From: Glutamicibacter uratoxydans | GTDB taxonomy: Bacteria > Actinomycetota > Actinomycetes > Actinomycetales > Micrococcaceae | Assembly (NCBI RefSeq): GCF_006539925.1 | Contig: NZ_BJNY01000004.1 | Coordinates: forward strand, 124,001-188,000 | Reading direction: 5' to 3' | Length of the DNA: 64,000 nt | Shown: positions 1 to 8,438 of the stretch, in pieces | Position numbering within the stretch: the first letter of the stretch is position 1 | Layout of the letters: each line of letters opens with the position of its first letter | Made by a program: the position numbers and the translations under genes | The notes under the pieces: model-generated | The model's database searches: none | Told to the model about the DNA's origin: nothing | Seen by the model: only the letters and a program-made list of their open reading frames with translations

Positions 1-66
1 TCCGTGCGTTATACCGAACCGTGCCCCGAGCTTTTGGCGGGCGCCGCGAACATTCCTGGAGCTTAG
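1..66 (+). CDS. C-terminal end of an upstream gene (partial)
   Basis: Frame 1 is open from the window edge to a TAG stop at 64-66 and encodes the last 21 residues of a protein, ending in LAGAANIPGA. Codon usage fits the neighbours. It ends 6 bp before the tlpA start and the tlpA ribosome binding site lies inside it, so it is probably the preceding gene of the cytochrome c biogenesis operon. In related actinobacteria a histidine phosphatase family gene often sits here, but the fragment is too short to identify. Confidence 0.5.
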   Translation, partial: SVRYTEPCPELLAGAANIPGA

Positions 67-72
67 AGCAAA

Positions 73-693
73 ATGATTGATCCTGTGCAGAATCCTCGAT
101 CGCTGTCGCGGCGCACCATGCTGCGTTCGCTGATGGTCGCCGCGGCAGTGGTGCCGCTGGCGGCGTGCGCGAAGGAAGATTCCCTGACCAAGCAGGCAAA
201 CAGCGGCGATGGCAAAAACTATATTGCCGGCGACGGCGCGGTCCAGGAATACGCGTTGGACCAGCGCACAGACCCAGTGGACATCAAGACCGAGACCTAC
301 CACGGCACCAAGGTGGACACCGCTGCATGGCAGGGCCAGCCGGTTGTCTTGAACTTCTGGTACGCGGCCTGCGCCCCGTGCCGCATTGAAGCTCCCGATC
401 TGAAGAAGCTCGCGGACGAATTCAAGGGCAAGGTGCATTTCCTGGGCGTCAACGTGCGCGACGAAGCAGAGGCGGCCAAAGCCTTTGAACGCACCTTCAA
501 CCTGCCCTACGAATCGGTGCAGGACACCAGCGGAGATATCCAGCTGGCCATGACCAAGTATGTGCCGCTGCAGGCGGTGCCGTCCACGCTGGTCCTTGAC
601 CGCAAGGGCCGGGTCCGGGCCCGCGTCATCGGCGCCGTGGAACCGGGCACGCTCAAGGCGCTGATCAACACCGCCATGACTGAAGAGCTGTGA
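73..693 (+). CDS. tlpA: TlpA/ResA-like thiol-disulfide lipoprotein
   Basis: A 206-residue extracytoplasmic thioredoxin-fold protein, expected to reduce apocytochrome c CxxCH cysteines in system II maturation. The N-terminus has a twin-arginine-like stretch (SRRTML, R13-R14), a hydrophobic segment and a lipobox LAAC with the lipidated cysteine at C32, so it is a predicted Tat-exported lipoprotein. The thioredoxin-type active site is C100-A-P-C103 within FWYAACAPC, and a cis-proline context (AVPST) follows near residue 168. The start at 73 has GGAG at 58-61. Starting at the internal ATG at 118 would lose the twin arginines. It is followed 8 bp later by ccdA, which supplies electrons to such proteins. 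Confidence 0.93.
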   Translation: MIDPVQNPRSLSRRTMLRSLMVAAAVVPLAACAKEDSLTKQANSGDGKNYIAGDGAVQEYALDQRTDPVDIKTETYHGTKVDTAAWQGQPVVLNFWYAACAPCRIEAPDLKKLADEFKGKVHFLGVNVRDEAEAAKAFERTFNLPYESVQDTSGDIQLAMTKYVPLQAVPSTLVLDRKGRVRARVIGAVEPGTLKALINTAMTEEL

Positions 694-701
694 GCTGAGC
701 G

Positions 702-1457
702 TTGACCTCTAATCCCTTTGCCGACATCGTTCTGGACGGCTCGCTGCTGCTTGCCGCTCCGGTGGCTTTGCTGGCCGGACTGGTGTCTTTCCTGTCTCCC
801 TGCGTGCTTCCGCTGGTGCCCGGGTACCTGGGCTACGTCACCGGCCTGACCGGAGCCGACCTCAAGGAGCACCGCCGCGGCCGCGTCGTGCTGGGCGTGC
901 TGCTGTTCGTGTTGGGCTTCTCCGTGGTGTTCATCGCCGCCGGAGTGCTGTTCAGCCAGGCCACGGCATGGCTGCGCTTCAACGGCGGCTGGGTCACCCA
1001 GGCGCTGGGCTTGGTAGTGATCTTCATGGGCATCGTGTTCATGGGCGGCTTCTCGTGGATGCAGCGGGACGCCAAGATCCACAAGCGCCCGCCGGCAGGA
1101 CTGTGGGGAGCCCCGGTGCTGGGGCTGACCTTCGGCCTGGGCTGGGCGCCGTGCATCGGCCCGACCCTGTCCGCGGTGCTGATCATGTCCACCGGCGTGG
1201 ACGCGAACGTGGGCCGAGGCGCGCTGCTGACGGTGTTCTACTGTCTGGGGCTCGGACTGCCGTTCCTGCTGATCGCCTTCGGGCTGCAGCGGGGAATGCA
1301 GGCAATGAACTTCTTCCGCCGCCACCAGCTGCTGATCATGCGGCTGGGCGGGGGTCTGCTGATTCTTTTGGGCGTAGTGATGGTGACCGGCCTGTGGGGC
1401 AACTGGGTTACCGAATTGCAAAACTGGTTTGCCAATGAAGTGAGGTTGCCAATCTAA
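702..1457 (+). CDS. ccdA: Cytochrome c biogenesis protein CcdA
   Basis: A 251-residue polytopic membrane protein of the CcdA/DsbD family that carries reducing equivalents from cytoplasmic thioredoxin across the membrane to TlpA/ResA. The two redox cysteines lie in the usual contexts: C34 in FLSPCVLPLVPGYLGY and C151 in GWAPCIGPTLSAVL. About six hydrophobic helices are visible. The start is a TTG at 702, eight bases after the tlpA stop. The stop overlaps the resB start (TAATG at 1455-1459), which implies translational coupling. Confidence 0.95.
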   Translation: MTSNPFADIVLDGSLLLAAPVALLAGLVSFLSPCVLPLVPGYLGYVTGLTGADLKEHRRGRVVLGVLLFVLGFSVVFIAAGVLFSQATAWLRFNGGWVTQALGLVVIFMGIVFMGGFSWMQRDAKIHKRPPAGLWGAPVLGLTFGLGWAPCIGPTLSAVLIMSTGVDANVGRGALLTVFYCLGLGLPFLLIAFGLQRGMQAMNFFRRHQLLIMRLGGGLLILLGVVMVTGLWGNWVTELQNWFANEVRLPI

Positions 1458-3085
1458 TGGCGAAGAACAAGCGAAACGCCAAGAACGCGGGGGATGCCCC
1501 GGCGCTTGGCTTCGTCGGATCCATGCGGTGGATCTGGACGCAGCTGACGTCGATGCCTACCGCGCTGTTCCTGCTGCTGCTGCTGGCAGTCGCCGCGGTG
1601 CCGGGCTCGATCTTCCCGCAGCGTTCGGCGAATCCCGAGGTTGTCGTCCAGTACCTGGAACAGCATCCGGTGGCAGGCCCTTGGCTTGATAAGTTCCAGA
1701 TGTTCGAGGTGTACTCTTCGGTCTGGTTCTCCGCGATCTACCTGCTGCTGTTCATTTCCCTGGTTGGCTGCATCCTGCCGCGCATCAAAAAACATGCCAA
1801 GGCGCTGCGCACTCCGCCGCCGCGCACCCCAGCCAAGATGCAGCGTCTGCCGCAGTACACTTCGCTGGAAATCATCGAGGGCGAATCCGACACCCCGGAT
1901 GACGACCAGGTCATCGAGGATACTTACAAGATCCTGAAGAAGCGCGGCTACCGGGTGGAGCGCCGCAAGGATGCCACCGGCCGCTCGGTTGCTGCTGAAC
2001 GCGGCTACATCAGGGAAATCGGCAACATCCTCTTCCACGTTTCGCTGCTGGGTGTGCTCGCCGCCGCAGGTATCGGACAGTCCTTCGGCTACGGGGGCCA
2101 GCGCGTTCTGGTTGAGGGGGAGACCTTCGTCAATTCCCTGGTTGCCTACGATTCGTTCACTCCGGGCTCCAGCTTCTCCGCCGATGACCTGCCAGGCTAC
2201 TCGGTGAAGCTGGATAAGTTTGACATCGTCTTCGACCGCGAGTCCAAGGACTACTTCGGCCAGCCGATCGACTTCACTGCACACGTACAGGTTCGAAAAG
2301 ACGCCGATTCCCAGCCGGTCGAAGAGGAGCTGAAGGTCAACAAGCCGCTGCGCATCAATGGTGCCGACGTCTACCTCGTAGGCAACGGCTACGCTCCAGT
2401 GGTCACTGTGCGTGACGGCAAGGGAAATATCTCCTACTCCGGTCCGCTGGTATCCGTGCCTCAGGACTCGGTGTACACCTCGCTGATGGTGCTCAAGGTG
2501 CCTGATGCATCGCCCGAGCAGCTGGGCTTCCAAGGATTCCTGCTGCCCACCGCAGTGATCGGTGAGGACAACATTTCCCGCTCGGCGGACCCCAATGCCA
2601 TCAACCCGCTGTTGCAGCTCAACTCCTTCTACGGAGACCTCGGACTGGATTCCGGCAACCCGCAGAACGTCTACGTCTTGGATACCGACAAGATGAAGGA
2701 GCTGAACAACCGGAACCTGAAGGCTGGCGGTATCTCGCTGGCTGCTGGGGAAACCTACGAGCTGCCGAACAACCTCGGCAGCATCACCTTCGACGATCTG
2801 AAACGCTACGTCGCACTGGATGTCAATTATGATCCAGGAAAACTTCCGATCGCGATCTTCGCAGGTCTAGCATTGCTTGGCCTGATCGTTTCGATGTTCA
2901 CCCCACGCCGCCGCGTATGGGTCAAGCTGATCAACGAAGACGGCAAGCGTAAGATCGAATATGCGCTCCTAGCCCGAGGCGAAGACCCCCGTCTAGAACG
3001 TGAAGCCGTCGAATTACAGAAAATCTTTGACAAGGCCTGGCCGCTAGCCAGCCAGGAACAGGATCTAGGAGCCGTAAATGGGTAG
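1457..3085 (+). CDS. resB: Cytochrome c biogenesis protein ResB
   Basis: A 542-residue member of the ResB/Ccs1 family, one half of the system II haem export and cytochrome c synthetase complex. Three hydrophobic segments lie near the N-terminus (about residues 36-56, 92-112 and 190-210), followed by a large extracytoplasmic domain (about 215-455) and a last transmembrane helix (about 460-480, IAIFAGLALLGLIVSMF). A charged cytoplasmic tail follows. The ATG overlaps the ccdA stop and the 3' end overlaps ccsB by 8 bp, so the genes form one operon. The length and order are typical for actinobacteria. Confidence 0.95.
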   Translation: MAKNKRNAKNAGDAPALGFVGSMRWIWTQLTSMPTALFLLLLLAVAAVPGSIFPQRSANPEVVVQYLEQHPVAGPWLDKFQMFEVYSSVWFSAIYLLLFISLVGCILPRIKKHAKALRTPPPRTPAKMQRLPQYTSLEIIEGESDTPDDDQVIEDTYKILKKRGYRVERRKDATGRSVAAERGYIREIGNILFHVSLLGVLAAAGIGQSFGYGGQRVLVEGETFVNSLVAYDSFTPGSSFSADDLPGYSVKLDKFDIVFDRESKDYFGQPIDFTAHVQVRKDADSQPVEEELKVNKPLRINGADVYLVGNGYAPVVTVRDGKGNISYSGPLVSVPQDSVYTSLMVLKVPDASPEQLGFQGFLLPTAVIGEDNISRSADPNAINPLLQLNSFYGDLGLDSGNPQNVYVLDTDKMKELNNRNLKAGGISLAAGETYELPNNLGSITFDDLKRYVALDVNYDPGKLPIAIFAGLALLGLIVSMFTPRRRVWVKLINEDGKRKIEYALLARGEDPRLEREAVELQKIFDKAWPLASQEQDLGAVNG

Positions 3086-4148
3086 TAACGCAGGCGCGTT
3101 GGAGCCGATCAACGAAACACTGGGAATGTACAGCCAGCTGTTTATGCTGCTGGCAGCCATGGCATATGTTGTGGTGTTCGTATTCTTCGCCTTGGATTTG
3201 GCCAAGTCGAACAAGACCATTGCCGAGATGGACGCAGCGGCTCTCAAAGAAGATGAGAAACTGTTGGTTGGAGCCGGGGTAGGCTCTGTCTCGAAGATGG
3301 GCCGCGGACGTCGTGGCGAAGAAGTTCGTCCGGACCGTGTCAGCGAAGACATCGTCTCCGACAAGATGAACTATACGAAGCTGTCGGCAAACCGTCCGAT
3401 GGCTCGCATCGCGGTCGCCCTGATGTGGCTTGCGATGCTGCTGCACGGTTTCGCAGTGGTCTCTCGCGCATTCGCGGCCCACCGTGTGCCGTGGGGCAAC
3501 ATGTACGAGTTCATGACCACCGGCGCACTGGTTGTTTCTGTCGTGTACCTTGTGGTGCTGTTCTTCAAGGATCTGCGGTTCGTCGGCAGCTTCATCTCAG
3601 GCCTTGTTACCCTGATGCTTTGCAGTGCCACCATCGGTTTCCCAACTCCAGTTGGCCACCTGGTGCCAGCGCTGCAGTCGCCATGGATCGTCATCCACGT
3701 ATCCATTGCAGTGGCTGCTTCAGCCTTGTTCGCGATTTCCTTTGCCATGAATGTGCTGCAGCTCATCCAGCATGCACGTATGAAGCGAATCGCGACCGGC
3801 CAGCAGGACAAGCTGCCTTTCATGCGTCTGGTACCTGGTGCCGGCGCCCTAGAGAACTTCGCCTACCGCATCAACACCATCAGCTTCGTTATGTGGACCT
3901 TCACCGTGATTGCGGGTGCAATCTGGGCAGAAGCCGCATGGGGACGCTACTGGGGCTGGGATCCAAAGGAAGTCTGGTCGTTCGTGATCTGGGTCGTCTA
4001 CGCAGGCTACCTGCACGCCCGCGCAACAGGTGGCTGGACAGGCCCACGTTCCGCCTGGTTGTCCATCATTGGCTTCCTCTGCGTGGTCTTCAACTTCACT
4101 ATCGTGAACATCTTCTTCAACGGCCTGCATTCCTACGCAGGCGTGTAG
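3078..4148 (+). CDS. ccsB: Cytochrome c biogenesis protein CcsB/CcsA (haem exporter)
   Basis: A 356-residue polytopic membrane protein that partners ResB in haem delivery and thioether ligation. The tryptophan-rich WWD-type signature is at residues 288-298 (WGRYWGWDPKE), with conserved flanking histidines (H123, H208 and one near 315). An N-terminal helix is followed by a charged cytoplasmic loop (about residues 40-105) and then about seven more helices. The ATG lies within the last codons of resB. It is the last gene of the operon and is closed by a strong hairpin at 4168-4205. Confidence 0.94.
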   Translation: MGSNAGALEPINETLGMYSQLFMLLAAMAYVVVFVFFALDLAKSNKTIAEMDAAALKEDEKLLVGAGVGSVSKMGRGRRGEEVRPDRVSEDIVSDKMNYTKLSANRPMARIAVALMWLAMLLHGFAVVSRAFAAHRVPWGNMYEFMTTGALVVSVVYLVVLFFKDLRFVGSFISGLVTLMLCSATIGFPTPVGHLVPALQSPWIVIHVSIAVAASALFAISFAMNVLQLIQHARMKRIATGQQDKLPFMRLVPGAGALENFAYRINTISFVMWTFTVIAGAIWAEAAWGRYWGWDPKEVWSFVIWVVYAGYLHARATGGWTGPRSAWLSIIGFLCVVFNFTIVNIFFNGLHSYAGV

Positions 4149-4167
4149 AACCGAAGCAAGAAACACT

Positions 4168-4205
4168 ATGACAAGAGCCCAACCGAAAGGTTGGGCTCTT
4201 GTCAT
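4168..4205 (+). terminator. Intrinsic terminator after the ccs operon
   Basis: A perfect 17-bp stem (4168-4184 with 4189-4205) closed by a GAAA tetraloop. The 3' T-run is weak, as is usual in this window. It closes the tlpA-ccdA-resB-ccsB operon and may also stop transcription arriving from the minus-strand DUF222 gene through the repeat array. Confidence 0.85.
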
Positions 4206-4240
4206 TGTTAGTGGGATTGCTTTTGACGCTGGGCATCGGA

Positions 4241-4750
4241 ATGAACAGAAAAATCGTTCATTTCTGGTCTGCGAGTGACTTTGTCAGTTTTACGAAGCCT
4301 CTGAATCGGTGAAGCCCATTTCGGCAAACCCGAGCCTTGGGCGACGAGCAGAGAGACTGAAATGAACGAAAAAAGCGTTCACTGGCGATCTTGGACAGAG
4401 TTTGCCAATACCCAAGCTGACAGAGGGTGGGGGAAACGGCCAGAATGTGTCGCCCGGCAGTACAAGCCTTTGGACAACAATGAACGATAAAATCGTTCAC
4501 TGTAAATCTGGGATGGACTCTTGCTCAGTTTTTGAAGCACTCAGACAGCCGATCCCTAGAGAACACTGCGCAAAGGCATGAGGGACAACAAGAAGCCGAT
4601 GAAAGTGAACGAAAATTTCTTTCACTAGTAATTCTGGGACGCTTGCGCCTGCCAACAGCAACTTTTGTACGCGGTAGGGGAAGAGACACGAGCGCAGCTG
4701 GCTATGGGACGGTGAAAGCCCATTAAGAATGAACAGAAAAATCGCTCACT
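4241..4750. repeat. Array of five ~120-bp repeats, each headed by a ~20-bp palindrome
   Basis: Five copies of a palindrome begin at 4241, 4362, 4480, 4604 and 4729, at intervals of 118-125 bp. The best copy, at 4481-4499, is TGAACGATAAAATCGTTCA, with 8-bp arms and an AAA loop. The other copies keep the TGAAC and GTTCA (or GCTCA/TTTCA) arms around an A-rich centre. The sequence after each palindrome is also related: unit 1 (4277-4298) and unit 3 (4516-4538) share a GACT-TTG-TCAGTTTT-GAAGC block at the same +36 offset, and CGGTGAAGCCCATT at 4307-4320 recurs with one extra A at 4710-4724. No credible open reading frame was found. The array fills the 3' flank of the DUF222-HNH gene. Confidence 0.85.
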
Positions 4751-4825
4751 GGCTTGCGTGAGGGTTTCTGGGCTCTGTGATGAGAGTAGTTGAAACCGTC
4801 GGGGATGGTCGTCTCTGGGCGGCAG

Positions 4826-6460
4826 CTATTCGCCGACAAAATATAGGTTGGGCCCGTCAATGCGGTCCTCGTCATCAATTCCCAAGAGCCACTGCAAGTG
4901 ACGGGTGATTTCCATCCGCGGACGTTCTGGAGTCTTGCTGGCTACACAGTCGAAGTTCTGGATGCTCATAACCGAACCTGGGACTTCTACACAGGTCTGG
5001 CCCATCGGCGAGTACCACGTTGCTGCTCCATCCGGCGTGTACCGGTAGTTCCAGCCCAGAGCATGCTTGAACATCTGATGCTGCTTGCACAGCAGCTTCA
5101 TGTTCTTACGGTTCGTCGACCCGCCTTTGGCCCAGTCGTCGATGTGGTCTGCTTCTGAATGCTCCGGACTCCGGTTGCATCCGGGAAATTGGCAGCACTG
5201 GTCGCGGTAACGCAGAAGGTCCCGCATGGCCTGTGGCGGGCGGTACTTGCTGCGTTCTACGTCGATAACCGCTCCAGTCCAAGGATCTGTGAGCACTCGC
5301 AGCATGGATGGGGCGTCTGCGGCAAGTTTGAGGGCCACGCCCATGGGAATTGGCCCGTAGCCTTCCAACTCTGCCAACCCCTTCTTTTTGTCGGCGAGCA
5401 GCTCTATAGCGGGAATTGTGACGGCCACTTTCGTGTGCAGCGTGCTTCCGCCCCCTGCCGGCCATCCATCGATAAGTGCGTCGCGGAGAGAGTCAAAGCG
5501 CAGCTGGTCGGCAGTGCGGCGTGCGTCGGCTGGCTGTTCTTTCTCCAGTGTGCTGAGGTCTTTGAGATGGTGGTTCAACGTGTTCATGACAGCGATGAGA
5601 TCAGGAGCAGGACCGCGCATCAGTATGGCTGCCATCCCGTTCTTTTCGGCCCAATAGGAGACCTTGCGGTCTTTGGCGCTCTTACGGTGGCGTTCTTCCA
5701 AGCTGGTGGGGTGCAGTTTTTCGCGAAGACGGCGAGCTCGCTGGGCAATCGCAGTGTCGGTGATATGCGCCTTGGCTGCAGGCAACAGCTGATGTTCCAT
5801 GCGCGCCATGTCTTGTTCGTCAAGGCCACGGGTGTACTTGACGATGTTCGAGGCCGCTTTGCTGGTGATGATACCGCTTGCCAAGGCATCCAAGGTATTC
5901 GGCAGAAGATGCCGCAGGGTTTCGGCCTCGGCAAGCCGGGAGAAAGTATGCGAAGTAGTTTCCCGGGTTGCCAAGGCAGCTTCGGCGACGAACGAGGTGC
6001 GAGCGGTGTTCGCGTCGTCGGTATTGATGCGGTAGAAAAATTCGCTGACATTGGTCAGCCAGTCCGCTTCGCTCATGCCCTGGGCGAGTGCTTCTTCCTT
6101 GGTGAGCGCGCCGGGTTCGTCGATCCGTGCGTTGTCGGAGCGGACTGCTGCTTCCGCACGGCACAAGTATTCGAAGGAATCTGCCATGAGCACAGATTCA
6201 GAGGCATCAATCATGGAACGCAGCCGGCTGATGAGCGCTAGACGGGTGAGGCCAGTTGCGGGGTCCAAGGAGGGAGTGATGCCGGCAAGTTCCTCAACGG
6301 TGTCCTTGAGCCGGGAAAAATAGAGGTCTTGGGTGAGGGCGGAACCCCAATCGCCGTCATTGCCGGCGGTATTGCGCTGTCCCGGTGTAGGGCCGGGCAG
6401 AAGGTTGGGATTCAGCGGTTCATCATCGTCGCTGTCGGGGTGATATCTGTTGTATGCCAT
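4826..6460 (-). CDS. DUF222 domain HNH endonuclease-like protein (13E12 repeat family)
   Basis: A 544-residue protein with an actinobacterial DUF222 domain (about residues 60-370) and a C-terminal HNH nuclease domain. The HNH part is intact by eye: CQFPGC, then the core A437-D-H439-I, an asparagine in NRKNMKLLCKQH, and zinc-type cysteine/histidine pairs. The family is multicopy and mobile-looking in many actinobacteria, and its function is not established. It is a lone gene, convergent with the ccs operon. Base composition is lower in GC than its neighbours, which fits a mobile history. The array at 4241-4750 lies directly in its 3' region. Confidence 0.88.
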   Translation of the reverse strand: MAYNRYHPDSDDDEPLNPNLLPGPTPGQRNTAGNDGDWGSALTQDLYFSRLKDTVEELAGITPSLDPATGLTRLALISRLRSMIDASESVLMADSFEYLCRAEAAVRSDNARIDEPGALTKEEALAQGMSEADWLTNVSEFFYRINTDDANTARTSFVAEAALATRETTSHTFSRLAEAETLRHLLPNTLDALASGIITSKAASNIVKYTRGLDEQDMARMEHQLLPAAKAHITDTAIAQRARRLREKLHPTSLEERHRKSAKDRKVSYWAEKNGMAAILMRGPAPDLIAVMNTLNHHLKDLSTLEKEQPADARRTADQLRFDSLRDALIDGWPAGGGSTLHTKVAVTIPAIELLADKKKGLAELEGYGPIPMGVALKLAADAPSMLRVLTDPWTGAVIDVERSKYRPPQAMRDLLRYRDQCCQFPGCNRSPEHSEADHIDDWAKGGSTNRKNMKLLCKQHQMFKHALGWNYRYTPDGAATWYSPMGQTCVEVPGSVMSIQNFDCVASKTPERPRMEITRHLQWLLGIDDEDRIDGPNLYFVGE

Positions 6461-6524
6461 GGGTTAATTATCCCGCGAAAACCCGATGGTGTGTATGGTT
6501 TTGGGTGTATCAATAAGGTATCAA

Positions 6525-6540
6525 TCGAATATGCATTCGA
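6525..6540. promoter_or_regulatory. Inverted repeat in the DUF222-HNH promoter region
   Basis: TCGAAT-ATGC-ATTCGA is a 6-bp inverted repeat with a 4-bp centre, in the AT-rich stretch 65-80 bp upstream of the DUF222-HNH start. A further TCGAAT lies at 6595-6600. It could be a regulator operator or part of the promoter. The sequence alone does not say which protein binds. Confidence 0.35.
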
Positions 6541-6600
6541 ATATAAGATTGCGATTCAACAACGAAATGCTGTGCCGGGAACGTCGAACTGACGTCGAAT

Positions 6601-7026
6601 CTAGTTGTCGGAGGAAGCCGATCCGTTGCCGTCATTCGAAGCGTTCTTGTCCTTGCCTCCCTTAGAAGGACGTTCCGAAGGCTTGCTATCCTCCTGCTTG
6701 GCCTCGCGTCGCTTGAGTTCTTCCTCACGGGCGTTCAGCTCGTTTTCGCGCTGCTGCTGGCGTCGCCAGACTTCAAGCTGGCGGAGGAAATCTTCGTCGT
6801 CGTCTGGAGCGTGGGTGGTCTGCGGATTGTAGTTCGAGGTGTTCTGCGGGCGGCCCAGGGCAAACCACAAACCGGCGCCGATCAGCGGAAGGAAGACGAT
6901 CACCGCGAACCAAGCGGGCTTTGGCAGTGAGCGAACTTCCTGCGAATCAGAGCGGGCGCATTCAATCAGCGTGTAGATCATCAACGCGACCGAAATCAAT
7001 GCAGCGAAAATTAAGAAGCGGACCAT
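6601..7026 (-). CDS. PLDc_N domain small membrane protein
   Basis: A 141-residue protein with two N-terminal membrane helices (about residues 3-21 and 39-60) separated by a short loop. The pattern, ending in LPLIGAGLWFALGRP, is that of the phospholipase D N-terminal (PLDc_N) domain found alone in many actinobacterial membrane proteins. The rest is a highly charged tail (about residues 80-141) rich in E, R, K and Q, ending in a low-complexity S/N/D region. No catalytic HKD motif is present, so it is not a phospholipase. It is divergent from the DUF4229 gene, with about 53 bp between the starts. The function is unknown. Confidence 0.75.
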   Translation of the reverse strand: MVRFLIFAALISVALMIYTLIECARSDSQEVRSLPKPAWFAVIVFLPLIGAGLWFALGRPQNTSNYNPQTTHAPDDDEDFLRQLEVWRRQQQRENELNAREEELKRREAKQEDSKPSERPSKGGKDKNASNDGNGSASSDN

Positions 7027-7079
7027 GCTTCCAGTCTAATGAAAATACTCCTCACAGGTTCATCGGTAGACTTTAAAGC

Positions 7080-7370
7080 ATGCAGCTTCTGAAATATACC
7101 GTGCTTCGACTGGGGATTTTCCTGGTCGTGTTCCTTGGCCTGTGGATGGGCCTGAAGTGGCCGATCTTCGTCGCTGGCCTGATCGGCCTGATCGTTGCCT
7201 TCGCAGTGTCCTACCTGTTCTTCAACAAGCTGCGCATCAGCGCCGGCCAGGACGTCGGCAGGGCGTTCAACAAGACCAGCGCCAGCAAGACCAAGAAGCA
7301 GCTGGATGATGAGGCGGTCGAGGATGCCTTCGACGACGCGCGGCGCAATCCTACGGATCCTACGGCATAG
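7080..7370 (+). CDS. DUF4229 domain membrane protein
   Basis: A 96-residue protein with two adjacent hydrophobic helices (about residues 8-25 and 29-50) and a charged C-terminal half rich in K, D and R. The VFLGLWMGLKWP...VSYLFFNKLR pattern matches DUF4229, a small actinobacterial membrane protein often encoded beside menA, as here. The role is unknown. It is convergent with menA and the two share the hairpin at 7401-7452. Confidence 0.75.
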   Translation: MQLLKYTVLRLGIFLVVFLGLWMGLKWPIFVAGLIGLIVAFAVSYLFFNKLRISAGQDVGRAFNKTSASKTKKQLDDEAVEDAFDDARRNPTDPTA

Positions 7371-7400
7371 CCGAACCGTCCCTGCCATGCAGGGGCCGAG

Positions 7401-7452
7401 AAGAAACGCTCCGCCGCTTCAACGTGATTGTTGAAGCGGCGGAGCGTTTCTT
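7401..7452. terminator. Bidirectional terminator between the DUF4229 gene and menA
   Basis: A perfect 22-bp inverted repeat (7401-7422 with 7431-7452) with an 8-base loop. The stem has A/T-rich outer ends, so it can act in both directions for the convergent genes. Confidence 0.88.
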
Positions 7453-7472
7453 GTTGCGTGGTTAAGGAGCGG

Positions 7473-8360
7473 CTAGACCAGCCACAGCGGAAGGATGATT
7501 GCGCCGGCGAAGAGCAGCGCGTAGACCATGTTGACGATGCCGGTCTGCTTGAGCACGATCACGAGCTTGCGCAGTTCCGGTTCGCGCAGCATGGTCAGCG
7601 AGGGCGCAATGGCAGGCAGGAAAGTCACCAGCACCAGCCACATCCACGGGTAGGTTCCGGTGACCAGCAGCGGAAGCAGGATGGCGATGGCGAGCATCAG
7701 CACGTAGCTCAGGCGGGCATTGTGCTCGCCCAGGCGCACGGCCAGGGTAATCTTGCCGACTTCCTTGTCGGTGGGGATGTCGCGCACGTTGTTCGCCATC
7801 AGCAGCGCGCAGCCGATCAGGCCGGTGCCCACCGCTCCGAGGATCGAAGCCGGGTTGACGTGCCCGATCTGGGTCAGCGTGGTGCCCATGGTGGCGACCA
7901 GGCCGAAGAAGATGAACACGTAGACATCGCCCCAGCCGCGGTAGCCGTAGGGGTTCTTGCCTCCGGTGTAGCCCCAGGCGGCGAAGATCGCGGCCACGCC
8001 GATGATCAGCAGCGGCCAGGTCTGGGAGAGCACGACCAGCGCCAGGCCCAGGGCGGCTGCAGCCCCGAAGCAGGCGAACGCCGCATTGCGCACGTTCTTC
8101 GGCTCGGTCAGCCGCGAGCCGGTCAGGCGCAGCGGGCCCACGCGGGCGTCGTCGGTGCCGCGGATGCCGTCGGAATAGTCGTTGGAATAGTTCACGCCGA
8201 TCTGCAGCAGCAGGCCCACGAGCAGGGCAAGAAGGAAGTTGACCCAGTGGAAGACGCCGGTCTCGCCGACGGCTGCGGCGGTTCCGATGACTACCGGGGC
8301 AATGACGATGGGCAGGGTGCGTAGCCGGGCACCTGCAACCCACTGGGAAAGTGTGGCCAC
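7473..8360 (-). CDS. menA: 1,4-dihydroxy-2-naphthoate polyprenyltransferase MenA
   Basis: A 295-residue UbiA-family integral membrane prenyltransferase that attaches the polyprenyl tail to DHNA, giving demethylmenaquinone. The first Asp-rich motif is N60-D-Y-S-D64 followed by GIRGTDD, as in MenA. The second lies near residues 180-190 (NNVRDIPTDKEVGK). About eight to nine helices are visible. It is the last gene of a minus-strand menB-menE-menA group. The 78-bp gap from menE contains AAAGGATCGAAAGTG just upstream of the ATG. Confidence 0.95.
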   Translation of the reverse strand: MATLSQWVAGARLRTLPIVIAPVVIGTAAAVGETGVFHWVNFLLALLVGLLLQIGVNYSNDYSDGIRGTDDARVGPLRLTGSRLTEPKNVRNAAFACFGAAAALGLALVVLSQTWPLLIIGVAAIFAAWGYTGGKNPYGYRGWGDVYVFIFFGLVATMGTTLTQIGHVNPASILGAVGTGLIGCALLMANNVRDIPTDKEVGKITLAVRLGEHNARLSYVLMLAIAILLPLLVTGTYPWMWLVLVTFLPAIAPSLTMLREPELRKLVIVLKQTGIVNMVYALLFAGAIILPLWLV

Positions 8361-8438
8361 TTTCGATCCTTTCGCGGCGAACCAAAAAATTCGTACCCTC
8401 TAGTTTCCCGCGAAACCCTTGGCAAGGCGAATCGGGGG

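Noticed and set aside
4258-4500. 80-codon minus-strand frame inside the repeat array
   Set aside because: Its open frame runs through three palindromes, and it has no RBS or family pattern. It is better explained by the repeats.
4241-4750. CRISPR-like array
   Set aside because: The palindromes are degenerate, the spacing is ~100 bp, and the intervening segments are themselves related rather than unique. No cas genes are present.
5159-6241. 360-codon frame antisense to the DUF222-HNH gene
   Set aside because: It is a shadow of a well-supported gene. Composition is cysteine- and glycine-rich without any domain.
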